This document shows, in pieces, positions 46,090-54,671 of a stretch of DNA of 64,000 nucleotides. Numbering within the stretch: the stretch's first letter is position 1; every line of letters starts with the position of its first letter. The position numbers and the translations under genes were made by a program. The notes beneath the pieces were generated by a model, which was not told where the DNA came from, did no database searches, and was given only the letters and a program-made list of their open reading frames with translations. Origin of the DNA: Youngiibacter multivorans (GTDB taxonomy: Bacteria; Bacillota; Clostridia; Clostridiales; Clostridiaceae); NCBI RefSeq assembly GCF_017873395.1, contig NZ_JAGGKC010000004.1, positions 1-64,000 on the forward strand, given 5' to 3'.

Positions 46090-46354
46090 AAGAATTGAAT
46101 CAATAGAAACCTTTGAGGCAGAGGAAAATCAGAAAGCACCTTTTAGAGAGCGGGACCCGGTGGAAATCTCGCAGGAAGCGCTGAACAATATGGACTGCTG
46201 AGGTTGGCGTCAAATGCGCCGACGCAAGACTGCGTTATTGGTCGGGGATATGTATGTATCCTTATGAGATGGTTCATTTGAACCTAAGCAAGGTGGCACC
46301 GCGCAAAGTATTCGCCCTTGGTCTGTTATTGGCAGACCAGGGGCGTTTTGTTTT
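46090..46354 (+). ncRNA. T-box leader, tryptophan specifier
   Basis: Stem I can be drawn: AACCT and GCAG on the 5' side pair with CTGC and AGGTT on the 3' side, then TCAG with CTGA above the specifier loop, and an AGAGAG motif at 46145-46150. The 3' strand of the loop, ACAATATGGA, holds TGG (46191-46193) followed by A, a Trp specifier. The T-box bulge is TGGCACC (46294-46300). The C after TGG would pair with a G discriminator base, as in bacterial tRNA-Trp. The terminator pairs CGCCCTTGGTCTG (46313-46325) with CAGACCAGGGGCG (46333-46345) before a T-run. Uncharged tRNA-Trp would allow read-through. Confidence 0.88.
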
Positions 46355-46373
46355 ACTAGGAGGGATGCAGGGT

Positions 46374-47297
46374 ATGAAGTCAGGTGGAAAGATTGTAATT
46401 CTGGGAGCTGGTCATGTAGGGTCACATTGTGGTATGGCACTGGCCTGGCGAGGGATCTGCCGGGAAATCGTCCTCGTGGACAAGAATGAGAAGAAGGCTG
46501 CTGCACAGGCCATGGACATATCTGATGCACTTACATTTCCGCCGAATGGAGCAGCAGTGCGTCCGGGAACCTATGCTGATTGCGCTGATGCAGATATTGT
46601 GGTCATTGCTATCGGTGTGCCCAGACTTCCGGGACAGACAAGACTTGACCTCCTGGAAAGCTCTGTAAGGATGCTCAAGGAGCTTACAGAAACCCTTAAG
46701 CCTATCGGAATAGGGGGAGTAGTGGTAACCATAACGAATCCTGCAGACATCGCAGCATACTATGTGCGTCGTGAACTTGGTCTCCCAAGGGAGAAGGTAT
46801 TTGGAACCGGAACGCTGCTGGATACCGCAAGGCTTGTAAGGACCATATCTGAGAAGAGTGGAGTTTCAAGAGGAGCCATCAGCGCATTCTCGATGGGAGA
46901 GCATGGCGACTCATCTATGATCCCGTTTTCCCAGGTTAGGATCGGAGCCCTTCCCTTTGACAGCTATCCGAAGCTTGATAAGGAGTACATACTTGAACGC
47001 ACCCGGATGACAGGCATGGACATCATAAACGGTAAGGACTCGACTGAGTTCGGAATCGGCCAGGCACTGACAGCACTCTGTGCTTCGATAATTGGCGATG
47101 AAAGGCAGGTATTTCCGCTCTCGGTGCTTCTTGAGGGAGAATACGGTCAAAGGGATGTCAATTGCGGTGTCCCGTGTGTTGTTGGAAGAAACGGAATCGA
47201 ATCAATTGTTGAATTACCGCTGAACTCTGAGGAGCAGGCTCAGTTTGATGCATCCTGCGACATAATCCGAAGGCATATCGAAAAGGCCTGCAATTAG
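46374..47297 (+). CDS. L-lactate/malate dehydrogenase family 2-hydroxyacid dehydrogenase
   Basis: A 307-aa NAD-dependent enzyme: Rossmann motif ILGAGHVGSH, active-site SMGEHGDSS with the catalytic His and ITNPADI. The substrate loop reads VPRLPGQTRLDLL; it has neither the usual Gln of LDH in VNQKPGE form nor the second Arg of malate dehydrogenase in its usual VPRKPGM form, so the substrate may be a bulkier 2-oxoacid. The tryptophan T-box and the TrpXYZ-like genes downstream point to indolepyruvate or another aromatic 2-oxoacid; this is inference. The ATG at 46374 fits AGGAGGG better than 46365; the track-length start at 46254 lies inside the T-box and is wrong. Confidence 0.82.
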   Translation: MKSGGKIVILGAGHVGSHCGMALAWRGICREIVLVDKNEKKAAAQAMDISDALTFPPNGAAVRPGTYADCADADIVVIAIGVPRLPGQTRLDLLESSVRMLKELTETLKPIGIGGVVVTITNPADIAAYYVRRELGLPREKVFGTGTLLDTARLVRTISEKSGVSRGAISAFSMGEHGDSSMIPFSQVRIGALPFDSYPKLDKEYILERTRMTGMDIINGKDSTEFGIGQALTALCASIIGDERQVFPLSVLLEGEYGQRDVNCGVPCVVGRNGIESIVELPLNSEEQAQFDASCDIIRRHIEKACN

Positions 47298-47341
47298 TAA
47301 TAGCTTGTTTAATTAATTTGTGATTTTAAGGAGTGAAGGAA

Positions 47342-48370
47342 ATGAAACGTAATGGAAAGATAATCAGCATAACCTTAATGACTGCAATGGTAACCTTGCT
47401 TTTCGCTGGCTGCGCCGGTAAAAGCACCACTGAAACCACATCACCTTCCGCCACGGCACCCGCGAAGATTCGGGTCGCTATAGTGCAGCCACTGAGCCAT
47501 TCGTCGCTTGACCAGATCAGGGAGACCATAGTTTCTGAGCTGGAAGCTTCGGATGTAGAGTTTGAAATCACAACACTAAACGCCAACGGTGACACCTCCT
47601 CCCTTTCCACAATCTTAAGCAACGAGAAGTCCAAGGGAGTGGACATTGTGGTTCCAATAGCCACTTCAACAGCCCAGAGCGCAAAGGTGGTATTTGACGG
47701 TGAAAAGACACCCATAATATTCGCAGCAGTGTCTGATCCGGTTGCTGCGGGCCTTACAGGAGATGACAGCAAGAACATAACCGGCGTTTCCAACAGCATA
47801 CCGGCTGCAGAAATAGTGAAGCTTATTTCAAACTTCCAGCCGGATTTCAAGAAAATCGGATTCCTCTATACCTCAAGCGAAGCTAACTCTGTATCTACCA
47901 TCAATAAAGCTAAGGCATACTGCGATGCAAATGGAATAGCTTATGAGGAATCTTCAATAGCAGCACTGAGCGACCTTCAAAGTGCAGTAAACAGTCTGCT
48001 TTCAAAGGGAGTGGATGTTCTTTATACGGGCAATGACAACAGCATAGCATCAGCAATGACCACATATACAGACGCAGCCTACAGCAAGGGTGTACCAGTA
48101 TACTGCGGCGCAGATTCAATGGTTGCTGACGGCGGATTTGCCACAATCGGGGTAAACTATGTTCAGCTTGGCAAGCAGGTTGCAGATATGGTTGTAAAGA
48201 TAGCCAAAGGATCTGAGCCTTCAGAGATTCCTTATGAGACTTTAAGCGAGTACGCAAAGTTCATCAACCTGCAGGCGGCTGACAAGTTAAGTTTCGAGCT
48301 TACAGATAAGATGCTTGAAGGCTACAAGGTATTGGTTGAGCAGGATGGAACCAGCCACTTCGGAAAGTGA
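47342..48370 (+). CDS. trpX: TrpX-like ABC transporter substrate-binding lipoprotein
   Basis: A 342-aa protein with a lipoprotein signal (lipobox LFAGC) and the ABC_sub_bind fold: RVAIVQPLSHSSLDQIRE, VVPIATSTAQSAK and GVDVLYTGNDNSIASAM. This is the TrpX family, often under tryptophan T-boxes in Bacillota. The ATG at 47342 has the right spacing from AAGGAG; the GTG at 47333 does not. Confidence 0.85.
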   Translation: MKRNGKIISITLMTAMVTLLFAGCAGKSTTETTSPSATAPAKIRVAIVQPLSHSSLDQIRETIVSELEASDVEFEITTLNANGDTSSLSTILSNEKSKGVDIVVPIATSTAQSAKVVFDGEKTPIIFAAVSDPVAAGLTGDDSKNITGVSNSIPAAEIVKLISNFQPDFKKIGFLYTSSEANSVSTINKAKAYCDANGIAYEESSIAALSDLQSAVNSLLSKGVDVLYTGNDNSIASAMTTYTDAAYSKGVPVYCGADSMVADGGFATIGVNYVQLGKQVADMVVKIAKGSEPSEIPYETLSEYAKFINLQAADKLSFELTDKMLEGYKVLVEQDGTSHFGK

Positions 48371-48377
48371 GTGAGGG

Positions 48378-49325
48378 ATGATGTACGTTGACATGCTCAT
48401 TTCAGCTCTAGGCCAGGGAATAATATATGCCCCCATGGCCCTGGGGATTTTCATAGCCTTCAGGATACTTAATACACCGGACCTTACCATAGACGGGAGC
48501 TTCGTCTTCGGTATGGCTGTCTGTGCCATTGTAACCATTGGAGGACATCCGGTCCTTGGAATTCTTGCAGGTATTCTTGCTGGTATGGCAGCAGGGCTCG
48601 TAACCGGATTTCTACAGACCACATTCCGCATTAATCCCATACTTTCGGGAATCCTGACCATGACAGGTCTATATACGGTTAACTATGCGGTTCTTGGAGG
48701 TCAGTCCAACCGCTATCTCCAGAGCATGGTAATCAACAAGAGCGGTGTTGAAGCACCGGTATCCAGCAGGACCATTTACAAGATGGTTTCACTTTCAGAG
48801 AATGGCGCAGTATCAGAGCTCATCCTTTCTGGAATCATCGTGGTAATACTGGTAGTAATGCTTGCCGTATTCTTCAAGACCAGGCCTGGTCTTGCCCTTC
48901 GGGCGACAGGCGACAATGAGGAAATGGTAAGGACCTCCTCAATTAATGCCAACCTCACGAGGAGAATGGGGATAATGCTTGCCAACGGACTTGTAGCACT
49001 GTCAGGAGCCATGCTCTGCCAGCAGCAGCGGTATGCGGACCTTGGGAACGGCAATGGCATGCTGGTGGTCGGCCTGGCATCCGTAATCATTGGCCAGGCT
49101 ATATTCGGGAAGCGTGGAGTGACACTCAGCGTGATTTCAGCGGTCGTCGGCTCTGTTCTTTATAGAATAATACTGCAGGCTGCATATCAGATAGACATGC
49201 CAAGCTACACTGTAAAGCTGATTTCAGCGCTTATAGTTGCCATATCCCTTACACTGCCACTGATCAAGGAAAAGATTGATGCGGTCCAGATGAGGAGATC
49301 AGGCGAGGGGAGGGTGGACAGATGA
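48378..49325 (+). CDS. trpY: TrpY-like ABC transporter permease
   Basis: A 315-aa membrane protein of the BPD_transp_2-related family with about eight helices (APMALGIFIAFRILNTPDLTIDGSF near the N-terminus, GLALRATGDNEEMVRTSSIN coupling loop). It starts seven bases after trpX and overlaps the ATPase gene by four bases. Confidence 0.86.
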   Translation: MMYVDMLISALGQGIIYAPMALGIFIAFRILNTPDLTIDGSFVFGMAVCAIVTIGGHPVLGILAGILAGMAAGLVTGFLQTTFRINPILSGILTMTGLYTVNYAVLGGQSNRYLQSMVINKSGVEAPVSSRTIYKMVSLSENGAVSELILSGIIVVILVVMLAVFFKTRPGLALRATGDNEEMVRTSSINANLTRRMGIMLANGLVALSGAMLCQQQRYADLGNGNGMLVVGLASVIIGQAIFGKRGVTLSVISAVVGSVLYRIILQAAYQIDMPSYTVKLISALIVAISLTLPLIKEKIDAVQMRRSGEGRVDR

Positions 49326-50143
49326 GCAGGCAGGAAGATCAGAAACAAAGCCAGCTTTCAATCATCCACCTGTGCAAGAGCTTCAACACGGGTACTCCCA
49401 ATAAGATGGTTGCCCTTGACGATTTTTCACTTGAAGTTCCAAAGGGAGAGTTCATAACCATCCTTGGATCAAACGGAGCGGGAAAATCCACACTTTTCAA
49501 TGCTATTCTAGGGAAATTCCTTCCCGACAGCGGCAGGATAATACTAGACGGCGACGACATAACCTACAAGAAGGACTATAAACGTGCCGCAAAAATAGGA
49601 TGTCTTTACCAGAATCCTTTACGAGGCACGGCTCCCAACATGACCATCGAGGAAAACCTTGCACTTGCCTATACGAGGTACGCCTCACGTTCATTTTTCG
49701 CAATACACAAGAAGGACTCGGAATATTTCCGTCAGCTTCTGGCTACTCTGGACCTGGGACTCGAGGACAGGATGAAAACCAAGATGGGACTTTTATCCGG
49801 AGGGCAGCGCCAGGCTGCATCACTTCTTATGGCAACTGTAGCCAAGCCAAAGCTTCTGCTTCTCGATGAGCACACGGCAGCGCTTGATCCGGCAACCTCA
49901 AAAAAGGTTCTGGAAATCACCAACCGGATCATCAAGGAAAACAATCTGACAGCACTTATGATAACTCATGACATGAATCAGGCTTTAAGCTTTGGAACAC
50001 GTACCATCATGATGGATGCAGGAAGGCTTGTCCTGGACATCACAGGAGAAGAGCGGACCAGAATGACTCCCAGGGAATTATCAGAGCTTTTCTCAACCAA
50101 ATCCGGCCACCTTCTATCAGACAGGAGCATGCTATCAATCTAG
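49322..50143 (+). CDS. trpZ: TrpZ-like ABC transporter ATPase
   Basis: A 273-aa ATPase with Walker A GSNGAGKS, signature LSGGQRQ and Walker B LLLLDEHTAALD. It completes the importer with the two upstream genes. It is the last gene of the T-box operon, ahead of a strong hairpin. Confidence 0.88.
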   Translation: MSRQEDQKQSQLSIIHLCKSFNTGTPNKMVALDDFSLEVPKGEFITILGSNGAGKSTLFNAILGKFLPDSGRIILDGDDITYKKDYKRAAKIGCLYQNPLRGTAPNMTIEENLALAYTRYASRSFFAIHKKDSEYFRQLLATLDLGLEDRMKTKMGLLSGGQRQAASLLMATVAKPKLLLLDEHTAALDPATSKKVLEITNRIIKENNLTALMITHDMNQALSFGTRTIMMDAGRLVLDITGEERTRMTPRELSELFSTKSGHLLSDRSMLSI

Positions 50144-50289
50144 GTCTTTATGGCTGAACTTTTGGCGAAGATAGAATGCTGGATTTGAAACCTGAAATCG
50201 AAAAATTCGAGCCGAAGGCAATAGGAAACATACGTCAGTCTAAAATTGGTGTGCACACTGATTAAGCTAAATTAATATCGAACCTAAAA

Positions 50290-50345
50290 AATAATGCAGG
50301 CCAGCCTGATCAAAAAAGATCTGGATAGCCTGCATTATTTTTTTT
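50290..50345. terminator. Bidirectional terminator between trpZ and the aldo/keto reductase
   Basis: AATAATGCAGGC (50290-50301) pairs perfectly with GCCTGCATTATT (50328-50339) and runs into a T-run on plus; an A-run precedes it for the minus strand. Confidence 0.85.
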
Positions 50346-50439
50346 CAAGGGATGGCAGACATCTGCTTTCGCCATTTTGAGTCAATCGAAGCAAGAGTTC
50401 CTTAACAGTAAGGTTAAATTTGAATTAACTTAGGATTCT

Positions 50440-51402
50440 TCAAATCGCACCAACAATCTTATGTGGGACGTATGGCTCTTCGAGGTAAGTGACTTCATCG
50501 GCTGTAAGCCTGACGTTCAGGGCTCCTGCGGCATCATCGAAATACTTGGCCTTTGTTGCACCTATTATTGGAGCTGTAACACCCTTAGCCAGATGCCATG
50601 CAAGTGCAATCTGAGTCATGGTCGCACCATGCTTTTCTGCAAGCTCATGGACACGCTGAACAATGGCATAATCCGTTTCCTGGGTGCTGTCGTACTTGGA
50701 GACGGCTGTCTTGTCGGTCTGGCTTCGCTTGGTTTCAGCATTCCAGTCCAGACGTGCGAGTCTGCCTGCTGCCAGTGGGCTGTATGGTGTCAGAGCGACA
50801 TTCATCTGACGGCAGATAGGAATCAGTTCCCTCTCGTCCTCACGGTAAAGCAGATTATAATGGTTCTGCATGGATGAGAAGGGTGTCCATCCATTCTTCT
50901 CAGCGACAAATTGCATGTTATGGAACTGGTATCCATACATTGCTGAAGCACCCAGAGCCCTCACCTTACCAGCCTTTACAAGGCTGTCCAGAGCTTCCAT
51001 GGTCTCCTCGATCGGAGTTCCATAATCGAACCTGTGGATGATGTATAGGTCGAGATAATCGGTGCCAAGTCTTTTAAGAGAAAGGTCAATTTCTCTCTGG
51101 ATTGCCTGCTTCGAAAGCTTGCCTTCGTTGAAGTAGACCTTCGTGGCAAGAACCACCTTGTCACGGGCGACATTATTCTTTATCGCACGACCCAGGTATT
51201 CCTCACTGGTACCTGCAGAATATGTGTTGGCGGTGTCAAAGAAGTTGATTCCCAAATCCAGAGCTCGCTTCACGAGTTCCTCGCTGTCCTCTGCATTAAG
51301 TGTCCATGCGTGGAAATTGGTGCCGGGGTCACCGAAGCTCATGCATCCTACACAAAGGCGAGAAACCATCAGATCTGAATTTCCAAGCTTTGAATACTCC
51401 AT
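50440..51402 (-). CDS. Aldo/keto reductase
   Basis: A 320-aa NADPH-type aldo/keto reductase with the tetrad visible: Asp and Tyr in FDTANTYS, Lys in LATKVYF and His in IIHRFD. The cofactor segment near the C-terminus ends APIIGATK. It reduces small aldehydes or ketones; the physiological substrate cannot be told. It is a single-gene unit with GAGGAGG before its start. Confidence 0.88.
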   Translation of the reverse strand: MEYSKLGNSDLMVSRLCVGCMSFGDPGTNFHAWTLNAEDSEELVKRALDLGINFFDTANTYSAGTSEEYLGRAIKNNVARDKVVLATKVYFNEGKLSKQAIQREIDLSLKRLGTDYLDLYIIHRFDYGTPIEETMEALDSLVKAGKVRALGASAMYGYQFHNMQFVAEKNGWTPFSSMQNHYNLLYREDERELIPICRQMNVALTPYSPLAAGRLARLDWNAETKRSQTDKTAVSKYDSTQETDYAIVQRVHELAEKHGATMTQIALAWHLAKGVTAPIIGATKAKYFDDAAGALNVRLTADEVTYLEEPYVPHKIVGAI

Positions 51403-51816
51403 TTTTTGCCTCCTCGATATTTTCCTTGGTCCAGTAATTGAAAACAGAACTACAAAAAAGTAAGTTATACCTGATGTCCATGATCATTGAATCTGTTACT
51501 CTTATTCTAATCCTTTGAGTCAACTCCAAGTCAAGTGTTATTGATCAATTCCCCTGGTAGTTTCATAATGAGTCTATCCATAACAATTCTGTGATTGTAA
51601 GAGTATTGTATTAAAGTCTTTAACGTCCTAGTATTAGTATACGACAGCGATTTGAAAAGTATTATTGAGAAGCAATGGGGGGTAAGAACGGAAATCCCAC
51701 AAAAGATGAGGGATTAATCGTAGATATCCCACAAAAGATGAGCGAATGATTATGCTTTGTATCTAAAAAATGGATTTAGAAATTTTGCAAGGAAAGTTGA
51801 AGCATTGAGGTGTGAA
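51403..51816. other. Intergenic stretch with a 17-bp direct repeat
   Basis: No gene is supported in the 414 bp between the divergent aldo/keto reductase and the small redox-like gene, although a frame open since 51757 precedes the chosen start. The 17-mer ATCCCACAAAAGATGAG occurs at 51694-51710 and again at 51726-51742, a period of 32 bp. Confidence 0.5.
51694..51742 (+). repeat. Two 17-bp direct repeats, 32-bp period
   Basis: ATCCCACAAAAGATGAG is repeated exactly at 51694-51710 and 51726-51742. It may be a tandem operator for the following gene; nothing else in the window was seen to carry it. Confidence 0.6.
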
Positions 51817-52158
51817 ATGAACGAAATTCTGGATATCAAGTTACTCAGTTCCATATGTACCAGAAACGAGTATTATCTCAAGAATACAATTGAAACAGCG
51901 GACAGGCTAGGATTGAAATACAGGATTGAAAGAGTTACCGACAATGAGGTGCTGAAAGCCTATGATGTCTACAACAGGTGCAAATCAGGGGCGTATTGCC
52001 CGGGATGCAACCGTCTGAATGATTTCAGGTTTGGAGACGATTCGACCATGTATGCTCCCGCCCTGGTCATCGATGGTAAGGTTGTTCTGCACAGCTGCAT
52101 ATTCACCAAAGAAGTTGTTGAAGGTGTGTTGTCAGGGTATGCTGGCCAGGAAGAATGA
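51817..52158 (+). CDS. Small thioredoxin-fold-like cysteine protein
   Basis: A 113-aa protein started at the ATG after GAGGTG, since the longer frame from 51757 has no ribosome binding site. It begins with a strand and IKLLSSICTRNEYYLKNTIE, and ends with YAPALVIDGKVVLHSCIF, the layout of small thioredoxin-fold proteins of the TM0996/MTH895 kind. Cysteines stand in CTRN, in RCKSGAYCPGC and in HSC, so it has a CPGC pair in the middle rather than at the usual N-terminal site. Function is unknown; redox or metal binding is likely. Confidence 0.55.
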   Translation: MNEILDIKLLSSICTRNEYYLKNTIETADRLGLKYRIERVTDNEVLKAYDVYNRCKSGAYCPGCNRLNDFRFGDDSTMYAPALVIDGKVVLHSCIFTKEVVEGVLSGYAGQEE

Positions 52159-52162
52159 TAGG

Positions 52163-52259
52163 AATAGAGCTCGAAAGCTCTATTTCAGTACCTTCATTGC
52201 ATTAACTTTGAAAATATGATTACATGTAGAAAAGGCAGGTGCTTGAAGCATCTGCCTTT
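52163..52259. terminator. Two hairpins between convergent genes
   Basis: AATAGAGCT (52163-52171) pairs with AGCTCTATT (52176-52184) around CGAA. AAAGGCAGGTGC (52231-52242) pairs with GCATCTGCCTTT (52248-52259), one G-U pair. One serves the plus gene and the other probably the minus gene. Confidence 0.7.
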
Positions 52260-52308
52260 GAAATATATATACAATTTGGATATGTGTCCGAAGATTCAAT
52301 GTCAGCCC

Positions 52309-53610
52309 TTAATTTGAATCTACCAGATTCCCGGAGGTTTCCAGAAATTCAAGCACTGCTTCCATAGATTCACCAATGTCCTTTACCTCATAGCCAAGCA
52401 TATCTGATGCTTCAGCTGCATTTAGTGTGAAGACAACATCCCTGCGGGTTATTTCAATATAATCAAGATTTTCAATTAGACCAAGCAGCAGGATGGCATC
52501 TGGAGTAAGGTCAAGATCATTGAACTCTTCATGAGTTGAGCTGTAAATGATCTTAAGGCCATAGGGCTCCATGGATGTCTCAAGCTCTATGGTGTAATCT
52601 CCTAATCCGGCTAATCCAGTCTTTCCTATAAGTTCTGATACCGCTGAATTGTTACCTATGTATTCAACCCTTGCATCATACAGTTCTTCAGCAAGCTGCT
52701 TCAGCATGATGCTGCCGTTGAACGAGATAGGGTCAGATGTACGGGTAAGGGTATAGTGCACCTTTTCCCCATCTGCAAAAATCTCGAGTCCCGGTATATC
52801 GTTTGTAAAATAGTTGACCTGATATATGTGGTAATCATCTGCAGGGACTCCGGATAAGCTGGTATAGCTTATCTTAAGTGCAGAGCCCTTGAGCAGGCTT
52901 CTTGACATTCCTTCTGCAGTAACATCCACTACGCTGGTAAGACCCTTGTTATAGATTACATAGTCGGTATTTGTTCCATCAGGGCTCGTGACCTGGTGTT
53001 CAAGAACATAGATGCCGTCTTCGGAACCTTTCGATTCTTCAAGCCATTCAGCGATCGTCCTGTTTCCTGAGTATTCCTCGAAACGCATCCCAGAAACCGT
53101 ACCTATGCTGCTGGTTGAGAATGTACCCCTGTAAGCCATAAGACCGAATGCGAGCACAGACATTACCAGAACTGGAATGAGTATTGCAGCAATAAGTATC
53201 CAGCCAAGTCCCTTATCATTCTTCACACGGGCTTTGGTTGACCTTGATTCCGCTGGCACAGGCTCACCGCAGCTGGCACAAACCTCCCAGTAGGATTCAA
53301 CTGGACTGTTGCATTTCTGGCATCTGCCCTTAAGCTGTGTGCCGCACTGGGGGCAAACCGCATAATTCTCAGATACAGGGCTCTGGCACTTGGGACATTG
53401 CATTGCAGTATGGTCTGCCCTCACTATGAGATATATGATAAGCCCGATGAATGTAGGGGAGAAAACTGAGATCAATGTCCAGAGTACTGCGTTCATACCT
53501 CTGCTGGCCGCATCCCTGTAGACATAGATTCCTATCATTATTGGAATAACCAGAAACAGCATTGAAGCTGCCAGAACCACAATAAACACCCCAAAAGTAG
53601 ATATAGCCAT
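52309..53610 (-). CDS. Membrane protein with double zinc ribbon and DUF4825-like domain
   Basis: A 433-aa protein: two membrane helices at about residues 5-28 and 42-62, two zinc ribbons at about 70-120 (CPKCQSPV...CPQCG; CQKCNSPV...CASCG), a third helix at about 137-158 and a large outside part. Its last 110 residues resemble DUF4825 (YIGNNSAVSELIGKTGL, MEPYGLKIIY). It lies downstream of an ECF sigma factor and a small membrane protein. In similar operons such proteins sense envelope state; here that is an inference. Confidence 0.72.
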   Translation of the reverse strand: MAISTFGVFIVVLAASMLFLVIPIMIGIYVYRDAASRGMNAVLWTLISVFSPTFIGLIIYLIVRADHTAMQCPKCQSPVSENYAVCPQCGTQLKGRCQKCNSPVESYWEVCASCGEPVPAESRSTKARVKNDKGLGWILIAAILIPVLVMSVLAFGLMAYRGTFSTSSIGTVSGMRFEEYSGNRTIAEWLEESKGSEDGIYVLEHQVTSPDGTNTDYVIYNKGLTSVVDVTAEGMSRSLLKGSALKISYTSLSGVPADDYHIYQVNYFTNDIPGLEIFADGEKVHYTLTRTSDPISFNGSIMLKQLAEELYDARVEYIGNNSAVSELIGKTGLAGLGDYTIELETSMEPYGLKIIYSSTHEEFNDLDLTPDAILLLGLIENLDYIEITRRDVVFTLNAAEASDMLGYEVKDIGESMEAVLEFLETSGNLVDSN

Positions 53611-53662
53611 ATCAATAACTTCCTTTCAATTAGAAATTCTTCATAATTCTGTTATCAGCTTG

Positions 53663-53959
53663 TCATGCTTCAAGGATTGACCTTAGATTAATAGGATATC
53701 TCTTTGCAAAGACAGCTGCGATAATTCCGCTGCCTGCAAGTGAAGCACCTAAAAGTACAAGGCATGCCATACCAGCCGCAAGTGAGTACGGTGCTATGAT
53801 GAATGCAAGCATTACCAGGCATATGTTGCTGATGAGAGATGCAATTGTGAGAATAAGCGTACGTTTCGCAAGCTGTCTGGCATATACGATTTCCATGAGC
53901 TTCTTTTCATCAAGCACCGGCGGCTTGTAGCTGTTAAAATCATAGCTCAACTTCATCAT
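53663..53959 (-). CDS. Small membrane protein, probable anti-sigma partner
   Basis: A 98-aa protein with two membrane helices (LTIASLISNICLVMLAF and a glycine/alanine-rich second) after a 30-residue cytoplasmic N-terminus with YDFNSYKPPVLDEKKLMEIV. It overlaps the 3' end of the sigma factor gene by 20 bp. Position and topology suggest that it holds the sigma factor at the membrane, though no known anti-sigma domain is obvious. Confidence 0.6.
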   Translation of the reverse strand: MMKLSYDFNSYKPPVLDEKKLMEIVYARQLAKRTLILTIASLISNICLVMLAFIIAPYSLAAGMACLVLLGASLAGSGIIAAVFAKRYPINLRSILEA

Positions 53960-54431
53960 TCAACATCTCCTTTAGAAGTTTCTTTGCCTTGCTCAGCCTC
54001 GACTTCACGGTTCCTGGCGGAACTTTCAAGGTGAAGGCCGTATCATTTATGTCAAGGTCCTGGTAGTAGTAAAGGATGATCGTTGTCCTTAGCTTATCAG
54101 GCAACCCTTGCACAGCTTCATGCAGTTCACTGAAATCATGAGCCTCTACAGCTGAAACATTTTCCATCACTGAATCCTTGGCTTCCTGTGACCTGAAGCC
54201 ATCGAAAATGAGGCTTCGGGACTTCTTTCTAAGCTGGTCCCTGTATGTATTCACACATATTCTGGTTAGCCAGCCTTCAAATCCATTTGTCTTATCATAT
54301 AGCTCAATCTTTGCGCATACCTTCAGCCATGTCACCTGATAAAGGTCGTCTGCATCGGAAGGGTTGGTGCAGAGGGTTCGGCACAGGCCATAGAGACGTC
54401 TGCCGTGCTTCTCAATATATTGATCGATCAT
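53940..54431 (-). CDS. ECF-type RNA polymerase sigma factor
   Basis: A 163-aa sigma-70 family protein: region 2 at about residues 10-75 (DADDLYQVTWLKVCAKI and GFEGWLTRICVNTYRD) and region 4 at about 105-160 (LPDKLRTTIILYYYQDLD, VPPGTVKSRLSKAKKLL). It lacks regions 1 and 3, as is normal for ECF factors. It heads a three-gene operon with the two membrane proteins and probably controls its own promoter. The 240 bp upstream, to the LacI gene, show no gene. Confidence 0.88.
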   Translation of the reverse strand: MIDQYIEKHGRRLYGLCRTLCTNPSDADDLYQVTWLKVCAKIELYDKTNGFEGWLTRICVNTYRDQLRKKSRSLIFDGFRSQEAKDSVMENVSAVEAHDFSELHEAVQGLPDKLRTTIILYYYQDLDINDTAFTLKVPPGTVKSRLSKAKKLLKEMLNDEVEL

Positions 54432-54671
54432 CCTCTCTACCTCCCTTCACTAACATATACGTATGGTGAACACAAAAGGTTCACTTTGTTTTAAATTCTT
54501 TTTACGTCTCTCAAAGCCGCAGATGCCTGCAATAAAAAGAAGATGACTCCCACAAGCAGCAGGTGCCATCTTCATTTAAACATAATTCCTGGTAAGAGTC
54601 CTCTTGGCATGAAAATTTTGGGTTAGCCGATCATGAACAGGCTTTCTTGGTTCTCTGACTTCACCTGAGGA

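Noticed and set aside
46190..46192. ATG (Met) as T-box specifier instead of TGG
   Set aside because: The triplet TGG followed by A sits directly before the closing helix, and TGGC in the bulge fits a G discriminator as in tRNA-Trp, not the A of tRNA-Met; the downstream TrpXYZ genes agree.
46254..46373. In-frame upstream extension of the 2-hydroxyacid dehydrogenase
   Set aside because: This part lies inside the T-box antiterminator and terminator; the real start is 46374, after AGGAGGG.
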